DNA of 64,000 nucleotides from Glandiceps talaboti. Lineage: Eukaryota > Hemichordata > Enteropneusta > Spengelidae. The stretch lies in the NCBI RefSeq assembly GCF_964340395.1, contig NC_135550.1, positions 7,228,101-7,292,100 of the forward strand, in the 5' to 3' direction. Shown one piece after another: positions 41,126 to 64,000 of this stretch (the stretch's first letter is position 1; each line of letters starts with the position of its first letter). A program made the position numbers and the translations under genes. The notes beneath the pieces are model-generated. The model worked only from the letters and a program-made list of their open reading frames with translations, was not told the origin of the DNA and did no database searches.

Positions 41126-41699
41126 ATGTATTCAAGAGGATGTTTTTGCTTTAGTGACCGTTTATTTGTAACGTGGGCATATCTTGGTTCGATAAACAAC
41201 AATAAATCGCAGTATATACAAGCATTGGTATACGGATGGCATATCCTTCGAAACCAAAGCTTGTGAGGGCGTCCTCATCATTTCCTCGTTGCTCTGTGGA
41301 AAATCTTGATCAAAAAGAAATTCATTTTAATTCCAAACTTCAATTTGTTATCCTGACACGATTAAAATGTTGAACATCAAACACAATTTGAAATGAATTA
41401 TTCAAATATTAGTGAAATCCTTAAAAGCAAAAAAAAAATGTCACCGTTCATAAAAGTTACAAAATAAATGAGTTTGTGTTGTACGAGGGATTGTTTTATT
41501 TTTCCGTCTGAAATCATACATCTCTGCAAATCGTAGAAATATTTTATTCTTTTCAAAACTGCAACGTGGTAGAAATATAATACTCATACCAAAGTCTTGG
41601 GAATTATAACTTCCTCGTTTTACTGAATTAGAGGCAGTCGCGCACTTACACATGTCGTGAAGAATGACGATATATACTGTGGATAGTAGTACATGTAGT

Positions 41700-41800
41700 A
41701 GTCTGTTAGGTCTCAGACCACAATTATAGTGGTCTGAGGTTAGGTACACCGTGAAGGGGCGCCCTCACACATCGGTCGTTCGGCGAGAGGGAGGGCGGAC
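41700..41800. repeat. Short dispersed motif with TCAGACCAC hairpin
   Basis: CTCAGACCAC at 41712-41721 pairs with GTGGTCTGAG at 41729-41738, followed by GGGCGCCCTCACACAT. Related sequence occurs near 55470-55520 (inverted) and near 61700-61790. Confidence 0.45.
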
Positions 41801-42069
41801 CGAGACGACGTATCTTACTGTTCTTTACTTAGTATTTGCAACTTCCCGCATTGAGTATTTTGTGTATTGATTAAAGATTTGCACTGAATGTCTTTGGACA
41901 CACAATGACAATTCGTCCAATTCAATTCAATTCAATATAATATTTGTTTTGATATCACTTCAAAATCGTGATAACAATGTCAAACACTTAGAAGATGAGG
42001 CGGAAACAAAAGAACAGAAATAGCGAGATTTAAGATGAGAAATCTCATACAAAAGCAAAAACATTGTCA

Positions 42070-42336
42070 GTAAAATCCACCGATTTAAAGCTAAAGTGAA
42101 GACTCACCTTTTTAGAAAGATGTTTACCAAAAGTTACTCTTTTTCTAAGTTTATTTTAAAAGTTACGCTTTTTATTGTAAGTTAATTTGTTTATATGAAG
42201 TGACTTTTTATTACATCACGTGACTCTCATTATAAGTGACTACTTTCTTCCAGTTTGTAGGTTGTTTTTTTTAATTTTGTTATTTTGTATCACTTTGTTG
42301 TTCAGCGCCTATGAACTATTAGGCTGTATGGCGTTA

Positions 42337-42382
<46 letters not shown>

Positions 42383-42420
42383 ATTATTATGATAATTAAA
42401 ATGATTATTATTAGTAGTAG
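42070..42420 (+). pseudogene. LINE 3' end with ATT microsatellite tail
   Basis: RFKAKVKTHLFRKMF is followed by an untranslated tail containing CAGCGCCTATGAACTATTAG and GGCGTTATATT, ending in an (ATT)n run from about 42336. A tail ending in a short tandem repeat is typical of CR1/L2-like elements. Only the last few hundred bases are present. Confidence 0.65.
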
Positions 42421-43149
42421 TAGTATTTGTATGTCGTAGTTAGAACATAATCTAGTAATGCGTGTGTTTACACAATGTGGCGTATATTGTCAAGTTTCAT
42501 TATCGATATTGGTTCATCCACAACATCTTTACGAGAAATGTCAGCGAGAATAGCCTTTTTTTGGACTAGTCTAGTTCCTGACGGACCGTATTTCATACTA
42601 CATTATCTTCATACTATACCGTCTAGTCAATTCCATTACTCTCGAACAGAATTCTGTGCTTCCTCTACAGGGTTCATATAAACACGATGATGTCATCGCG
42701 CCCCCATGTGATTTTAGTTTAAACAGGCTCTAGGGGGACTCCTGGTTGGACATTTGCATATCATGTCAGTCCTAGAAACATGAGAACGATGACAACAGCC
42801 TGTCAATTTGTGATGGATTACTACTGACATGTGCCGTTCGCGCTTCGCCCACCATGGGGTTGAACCACAATTAAAGCCTTGAGTAACGGGACTAACTAGA
42901 CGGTACAAAGATAACATAGTATGGAATACGGCCACGGTCCGTCAGGAACTAGATTATCTTTGGAAACACAAGGAATAATCCGTCCAATTCAATTTTTAGA
43001 ATAAAGAAGAAATAAAGAAGTTTCGATAAATTGATTATAGCTGGTCTTTCCTGTTCTTCAATTCATTTTTTGTAATGTCAGTGTACGTGTACATTTACGT
43101 TTTTGAGTCCCACAAATCGTAAGAGTAAATATGAATAAACTTGCAAACT

Positions 43150-56949
<13,800 letters not shown>

Positions 56950-57643
56950 CTGTAATTATGAACAAAAACAGGAAAAATTTGATCAGTTTATATTTCAGTG
57001 AGTTTTGACATTTAGTATATGTATATATAACTAGCTGAAGAGAACCAAGACAAAGTTCACATTTTACAAGCTGATATATAATTGCAGTTCTGTGGCACGA
57101 CAGACACGGAACCGCAGATAAGAAATATTTTTGGGTGAAATGACTAAGATATATATCTGTTTAAATAAAAAACGAACCTTGAGAATCGACAGAATGCGCA
57201 ATACAAAAATGTATAACAGTTTTCTAAAGCTATATTCAAAAGAAATTCTGAATTGTATATGCCATAAATTGGACGAAATTCGTCACTGAACTAGTTTACG
57301 TTACTGGTAATTTGCGAATGACGTATTCCAAGTTTGAAACAACACTCCATGGAAAGGTGAAATCTTTGACGAACAAAATTGACTCGAAATCTGGGGAGAA
57401 TTGACAAGAAAACAAAGCATATTCGTAGAATTTGACTTTGAGCTTTAAAAAACTGTGTACGTTGGCCTATAGTGATTACATCCTGGTGTGTTGATGTTGT
57501 TGTTGTGTGACTTGACAGAACGGGCTCATAGTTCGCCACCAACAAAAAACAACACTTTCCGATCTATCTCTAGTATTTAGTCTAAATCAACTCGGTCAGT
57601 TTGATCAAATGATATTAATAATAACGTGCTATGAAAGACTTAC

Positions 57644-57720
57644 CTATATACAAGCTCCGCTCAATAGAATATTTCATAGATTGAATCCACAGGTGGTCAT
57701 AAGAAGTGTGTGAAAGGTAG
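57644..57720 (-). other. Possible 5' leader exon and promoter region of gene C
   Basis: The sequence ATATAG|GTAAGT with its last exon base at 57644 is a perfect consensus donor on the gene C strand, 0.7 kb upstream of the good acceptor that precedes the start-codon exon. It is inferred to be the end of an untranslated first exon. Its 5' limit cannot be seen. Confidence 0.4.
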
Positions 57721-58194
57721 CGCATCAAATGATTTACACCAGATCAAATATTAACGATCACGACATTTGTACCTACTGCCTAATTGGTAGATAAATCAAA
57801 GTCTGGACGTTTTTACGTATGTCTGTCTGAGATCACCGATAACGCGGTCAATTATTCAAATTCAATCACTAATTAATTCAATAATTAATATCGAAGCAGC
57901 TGCAAAAAAAACCAAAACCCAACATTTCCATCACGTAACTATGTTATTGTAACATAGACCCAATTCGTGATTTGTTAGGTCATGAATTTAAGTTATCATG
58001 TGACAGGCGGAGTTTTTGATATGGGGTGGCAAATTCGACATACTGATGACCAACGCAAGATTAAAAATAATATATCCTTAGGGCAATATTTCACTCACAA
58101 CACAAACCTTGTGACCGAAGAATACTTCAACACGACAGCATAACATGTATAATAAATTTCCATGTATCGCTTATGTTCATATACAAACTTCTAA

Positions 58195-58560
58195 TCAGAT
58201 ATCTATATCACGAGACTAAATGGAGGTCTTCTATAAAACACAGTATCGACTACGTCATCCCAAAATTGAACACAGAAAATTTACAATTTCCTATATTGGT
58301 GCTGTATTTTGGAACAATTTATCTCTTGATCTTTGAGTTAAATTTTTCTAGGAGTGATTTTAACTACTGACTTCAGGAATTACTGTTTACAATATAAGCT
58401 ATGAGCAATGTTTGAATCTTATTTTGTAATGTAAGTTTCTGTTGTATTTTTCCATTCCCCTTTTTACCCTTTTACCCAAGAATGTAAAATATTTTTTCTT
58501 TTTCAATGCTGTAACAAATGGATAATAAATAAATGATGATATGTTTTAGTGCAATTTGCC
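58195..58560 (+). pseudogene. Degenerate LINE tail
   Basis: One frame reads YRLRHPKIEHRKFTISYIGA then VFWNNLSLDL with several stops. This resembles the YxxRxP...FSIxYxGAxFWNxLPxxLR ending of invertebrate LINE polymerases. A long T-rich trailer follows, ending in an AATAAATAAATG stretch. Confidence 0.5.
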
Positions 58561-58986
58561 GTAATTGTGTACACAGTCTTTGCTTCAAAAATCATTGCTG
58601 AAATGTTTTTGTTGAATGTGTTCAATATCGATATATACATATCGTAGCTTTTTGATTTTTCACCTAGTTGTGGTATTTAGTACACCACCTCAGAATACCA
58701 TCTCGGACCTTGTTATCTGGACAAGCGAGATGACGATCGCGAATTCCTCTTTCACATTGAATCATAGGTAGACCGAGAGAGTCGCCGTTGTTGGCGCTAT
58801 CTTCTGTTTACACAGCGACGAATCGTTCAGTCTTCAAATAATATGAGAGGGAAGTGCCGCGGTCAGAAATCGTTCGATGTAACGACGATATTTAAACAGA
58901 TACGTCCACAATTAATGTCCTAATGTGGTTTACTCGAGGTGGTACGTTGTCAGAGAGTTTCGTAGAAAACACACACTGTTACGTCA

Positions 58987-59243
58987 TTACATTAACACAT
59001 CAAGTTCTTGTTTTAGATTGAATAGTTGATCGTTCACTGTGCATACGTATTTAGATCCATGTAGCATGCCCTCCACGACAATTGATATACCCAAAGTGAT
59101 TTCAACACAAGAGCTTCTGGTAAGAAATATCAAGCCAAAGTCACCGGCAAACTCAAGGAAGTTGACTGTGTTTAAGTGCCCTAAATCCTCTGTCATTAAA
59201 ATGACCTTAAATCTCATGTGGTTACTGGCACACAGCTGAACGG
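58987..59243 (-). other. Doubtful single coding exon, no known domain
   Basis: An open reading frame on the minus strand follows a possible acceptor (AGTTCCGTTCAG) and includes NHMRFKVILMTEDLGHLN and NDQLFNLKQELDVLM before a stop. A start-like exon encoding MLSVEE with a GTAAGT donor lies upstream at 60434..60415, but the phases do not join without using a weaker acceptor. No family was recognised; it may be chance in AT-rich DNA. Confidence 0.15.
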
Positions 59244-59811
59244 AACTTACAAATAATATTTAAATGCCATTATATCATAGCGACGACAGCATTCAATATA
59301 AATTGACTCTTTCGGAAGCTATTAACCAATTTTGAAATGTTGAAATGTTGAAACCATCTTCAATAAGTACCTCCAGAGGGCGGGATCATAGCAGAGACTC
59401 CATAAGGCACGTCATGTGAACGCACGTCTAAACATGAAAAAGATGTTTCAAAATCACAAACGTAGATAAATATAATTGACATGGTCATTTCGCATGAATG
59501 GCTTGTTTTCTTTTTAATTCTTTAGCGGATAAATTGTACAGTAGGTGAGGTTGTAATATCTCAACGTGCGACACTTTGTACAGTGGTATAAGCTATAGGC
59601 TTGCAGACTGTGATGTTGTTGACATAATACACACTGACTTTTTAAGAATGACTAATGGATATCTGTCATCAACGACTGTAGTGTACGCCGAAAGTGTGAT
59701 CAGTTGAGGGAAACAGATCTAGAAGTACAGCTCCTTCCCGGGGATATTTTACCTCCATGCTCCGTGGAATGGAAAAATTCCCATGGAGTACTAGCTAGTA
59801 GTATAGGTCTT

Positions 59812-60629
59812 CTCAAGGTGGCTTTCCGACGTTTTCACCTGTGATTTTTTCAGTTGATTATCAAAGTCCAAAACTGGAAATTGCAAAAATAAAGAAACAA
59901 AGTGAAAATGTCGGAAATTCAAAATCAACATGAAATAATTTCAAACTTCAATTATTTACACCACGGTGGAAATGTTTTCACTGCATTTACAGTGATCGTT
60001 ATTGATCATGTGGTCATTTTTCTGGATTAGTGATAGAATACATCATATTCATTTTTTCATCGTTGAAAGTAACAGGAACCTCGTAGTTTTAAACTAAAAA
60101 CGGTGCAGTAACAGTTCACTTGCCATGAAAAACGTTAATGAGTTTTTGACTGAGAAGTCCTTGGGTTCATAGGCTATAACCATTATATAAATAACCATAT
60201 ATACGACCCGTGTCCTCTCAACGTTTAATTTAATTTGTCATTTCATTGGCGGGGAAAGAGACCCTTAGGAAACTACTACCAAAAGAAACACACAAGAAGT
60301 AATGCTTTACGAAACTTATACCACGATTCATGATATTAGTTCTGTTTCATTGTAATATAAGTTTAAAATGGTGGATAGCAGAAAAATAACAACGAGTCAA
60401 AAAAAACTTACCTCTTTCTTCAACGGAAAGCATCTTCAAGCTGTTCCAGCGCAACTAATGAAAGACACACTTCGGGTAAAAAACATTTGCTATGAGGTGT
60501 AATGGCTTTCTTATTGGCAACAAAAGTACTGTCGTATTAAAGCCAACAGAGACTAAAACGGTTGTTGACGAATTAAATGCACTAGGAGGAAATGTAAATT
60601 AAACTTTCAGGTGTTCAAAAATGATACAA

Positions 60630-60712
<83 letters not shown>

Positions 60713-61145
60713 TGTTTGACGGTGTGTGTGTGTGTGTGGTTTGATTACGTATGTGTTTATTGTGCTGAAAGTCACATCAAAATAGCAGCGAGAAAAACTA
60801 TCAATCACACATACAGTCAAGATGATCAACAACAAAAAAGTGGTTATTGGCGTACTACTTTCATCTTCACTCCTAGGCCTATCCCCATACTTATCAAATG
60901 GTCCTAACTACAAGGAAGCGAACATAATTTCAACCTTAGTGAAAATATTTCCACATCAAAGTGGAAAAATTTCAACTGCGGTGTAAAATGATAAATAATT
61001 TCCAACGCGGTGAAAACTTTTCCACTACATTGGAAATTATTTGAGGTTGATTTTCAATTTCCGACATTTTCACATTTTCAGTTTGATGATCAACTGAAAC
61101 ATTCGCCGAAAATTCAAAATCACCCAATGGCACTAACAAGCCACC
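59812..61145. repeat. Diverged inverted repeat pair around 0.9 kb of unique sequence
   Basis: 59812-59990 and 60930-61145 share, in opposite orientation, blocks such as GAAAATGTCGGAAATT, AATCAACxTxAAATAATTTC and CAGTTGATxATCAAA. Each arm also contains repeated GGTGGAAAxxTTTTCAC-like motifs. The interval holds a (TG)n array at 60632-60740. Confidence 0.55.
60632..60740. repeat. (TG)n microsatellite
   Basis: A TG run with small interruptions between the inverted arms described at 59.8 and 61.1 kb. Confidence 0.95.
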
Positions 61146-61696
61146 GTACATATCCTGTACAAGTGTCATATGCATACAAATGCAAATATCATGAATACAC
61201 ATCGTCCAAAAAGGTGAGTAACATCCAAACCTAGAAGGCACTCTAGAAAATTAATTTACGAGTTAGAAATTGTTCAGTACATGTCATCATGAATTCATTA
61301 AATCGGAGTCAAAAGGGGAATATTCAAACAGCTGTAACTTAACTAAAACATGACCAACTTCGGTGGTGTTTAAAGTCAACGCGTTCCTTGCAACATCTGC
61401 TATCTAAGTGGTGTCTGTCTCGAATAACTCAAGGGATGTCAGGAGCGCGCAAATCGACAATTACGAAATGTCCGAAAAGCGGGCAATCGACAAACTTCGG
61501 AAAGAGTTCAACACAATAGGCCAAAAACCATGGAAGTATAACCTCCACAGTGTGTGTGTGTGTGTGTGGGGGGGGGGTTTATCCTTCCATGGCCAAAACA
61601 AAGAGTTGAGGGGGAGGCACCATGGGCGTCGAACAAGGCAATCATAGACTTCTTAATCGGCGATTCACACCAATACACGATAGACGTTGCATGTAC

Positions 61697-61795
61697 TCTG
61701 TGGTCTGAGGTACGTAGACTCTCGGGCCACTAAAAAGATAGTGGTCTGAGGTAGAGTGCATTCTTTCGTCAACCCCGAGGGCGCCCTCAAAGGTT
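61697..61795. repeat. Second copy of the GTGGTCTGAGGTA / GGGCGCCCTC motif
   Basis: GTGGTCTGAGGTA occurs twice (61700 and 61741), followed by the perfect palindrome GAGGGCGCCCTC at 61777-61788. It shares both motifs with 41.7 kb. Confidence 0.45.
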
Positions 61796-62861
61796 GCAGC
61801 GCCGTGACTGGTGCCACCTTCAGTGGGAATTTTGTCACTGCACTCAGTATTTAACCAATGTGAATAGTTTGTAAACCTGATTTTGAATTGTGGTCTATTT
61901 ATTCCGTATTCGGAGGCCATTGGCCAATCTGATTTTGAACAAGGATGATAGGAATACATTTGCCATAAACACTGGATTGAATCACTCCAGGGTATGTCTT
62001 GTCGACATGAAGGTGACAACATCGCAAAGTGTTCAGTGCCGTTTGTCTCCTGATGATATTTGCCATTTACCATCGCTGGTTTGGCGTAAACTGTGTAGTA
62101 TGTGAAAATTGCTTGATAGAATTTGTATTTAGGCTGGGGTCAGATTTACGAGTGGGGTGGGGGCTGGGGAGAAATTATTTTGGTCAAAAAAATTTCGCAG
62201 CTCCCCCCCCCCCCCCTTCGCGCTCTCAAAATATTTCATGGGCCCCCGAAATGAACCCAAGCATTTTCGTAGCCCCTCCTGGCTACAATATTTTAATGAG
62301 TCCCCCGCTCCACTTCAGCACGTACACTACATTAAACTAACAATGGAAATCAACTTAAGCGTCCATGAGAAATTTCTTTACAAATGTATGTGGGATTTCC
62401 AAAAAAGGTCTCACATTGGGCTGTACTTGGAGATACTTATTAGTGAGCAGGGTTTTATCTTTCAATTTTGATTCTGAGCAGAAAAAGCATCCCCCATGAC
62501 AGCTAGTAGGGAGAGTGGGGGAGAGTGTGGAGGGGTGTCCCCCTCCCACAGTAAGCATTTAAAAAAATAAGGATATGCAGGAAGCCATTTAATTACATAA
62601 AATTTTAAACCATACACATTATCGAAAGCCATTGAGTACTTGAAAATTGTCTTCAATACCCTAATTTTACTCGAGTCAATACATTATTATACAACTCTAT
62701 GGCTATATTAGCCACACTTTAACTAACCTCTTAAGAGTTATTTTTGCAGAGATATTTTTGCATTTGCTTGGCTATTGACTGCCTCGTAATTAAATGTATG
62801 GTAAGTAAATGAAGTGTACAATTTTGCAAACTACAAGGTTTGAATGTTAAAAAAAGTCTTC

Positions 62862-63080
<219 letters not shown>

Positions 63081-64000
63081 TATCGCCACCCACGTTTTTG
63101 ATGTTGTTTTTTTGTTGTGCTGCACCATCCAAAATGGCGACCTCTGGAGTTTGTACTGTGAAAGTTGGATCAGGGATAAAACAAAACATTTTCAGAAAGA
63201 CCTTAGAAATATTTGACCATGAATACAGAATTATCTATCTAGTCACCATGACTCTACTGATAGTAGAAACCTGGAATTGAATCATGGGCCTTTTAGGTCT
63301 AAGAGTCCGTTGTTTTTATCCCAATATTTTATTCATAATTTCTATGCATATCATTATGCATATTATTCATTTTTTTAAAATCAATTAATGTCCATAATTA
63401 ACGAATGCAAATGCATTCAAGATTCCACAATAGTGAGTCGATAACCCAGACATACACTGCTGGGGTCTCGTCTGAGTTTTCTCGTAGTAGAGCCCCCAAC
63501 GGTGAGAGTCCGGGTAACCGAGACCATAATACTATATAGCATACTTAGAAAATAGTATTTCATTTCATACGTAATATACCTATTATTTCTTCTTTGATAT
63601 CAACATATAAATTTGATGTTTAGCTTTTCACATTTTTATGACTCTCACGGATCACTTTCTCTGTGGACATCAGGAATTTGTTTTAGCGCAAGAGGGCGGT
63701 CGTTCTGTGAGATTGGTGACCAGGTACAGTGCAGGTCGTTTGCATGACCTGCATGGCGACAACATCTTTTGCTCAGTGTCAATAATACAGACTAGAAACG
63801 AGTAACATGCAGAGGCGTAACACTTTCTTTTTTAGCATGGAACATAAAACACAAGATAAATAACAACCATGTTTAGAGAGAGTCGCGAATTCTGACATGT
63901 TGCAGTGGACCATTTTGCCAACCCTGGTTGCATTCACTCCGGAACTTGTGACCATAATGCATAGTATAGCATGATTGATGGATGTTTTTTTTCTATTTTC

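Larger units (their letters stand above)
38490..42050. other. No gene seen; G-rich segment at 40.58 kb
   Basis: Apart from the listed repeats the stretch is unique. At 40577-40635 a G-rich plus strand contains seven runs of three or more G in a partly duplicated GTCGGGTGGGTGTG unit, a possible G-quadruplex. Confidence 0.5.

Noticed and set aside
60415-60434. MLSVEE start exon with GTAAGT donor
   Set aside because: The phase does not match either downstream candidate (59428..59372 or the 59.2 kb frame) using the best acceptors, so no gene model could be built.
61890-62471. Overlapping plus-strand frames of 70-104 codons
   Set aside because: They contain poly-P from a poly-C tract, have no domain or splice support, and overlap each other in different frames.

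Overview
The window is eukaryotic nuclear DNA, AT-rich, with small exons separated by long introns, consensus GT-AG splice sites, very dense simple repeats and several kinds of mobile-element remnants. The gene content (two glycoprotein hormone beta-5 type genes and one animal-type beta-mannosidase gene) and the retroelement tails point to a metazoan, most likely a marine invertebrate; I cannot name the species. No rRNA, tRNA, CRISPR array or bacterial-style operon was seen.

Three genes could be assembled by hand, all on the minus strand. Gene A (about 14.09 to 12.10 kb) is a complete two-coding-exon glycoprotein hormone beta-5 (GPB5, the beta subunit of thyrostimulin) of 126 aa with all ten expected cysteines. 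Gene B (about 31.54 to 24.31 kb) is a paralogue with the same intron position and phase and the same leader-exon layout. It has eight mature cysteines, because both cysteines of the C-terminal determinant loop are replaced, and its 6.8 kb intron holds three different tandem arrays. Gene C (56.94 to 43.15 kb) is a 17-coding-exon beta-mannosidase-like gene (GH2) whose exons join without a frame break into 935 aa. It differs from lysosomal beta-mannosidase in two ways: exon 1 encodes a Cys-rich cytoplasmic tail and a membrane anchor instead of a signal peptide, and several active-site signature motifs are altered although both catalytic glutamates are kept.

The rest is non-coding. 1 to 12.1 kb holds microsatellites, a LINE tail, a MITE fragment and a 43-bp minisatellite. 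14.1 to 24.3 kb is mostly unique sequence with one MITE and one doubtful small exon pair. 31.5 to 43.1 kb holds LINE tails, a long hairpin, a pentanucleotide satellite with a duplicated 117-bp linker, and tetranucleotide arrays. The introns of gene C carry at least four inverted-repeat elements as well as several microsatellites. 57.7 to 64 kb has a LINE fragment, an inverted pair of related repeats and more microsatellites. The most promising biology is the pair of divergent GPB5 hormones and the membrane-anchored, active-site-altered mannosidase.
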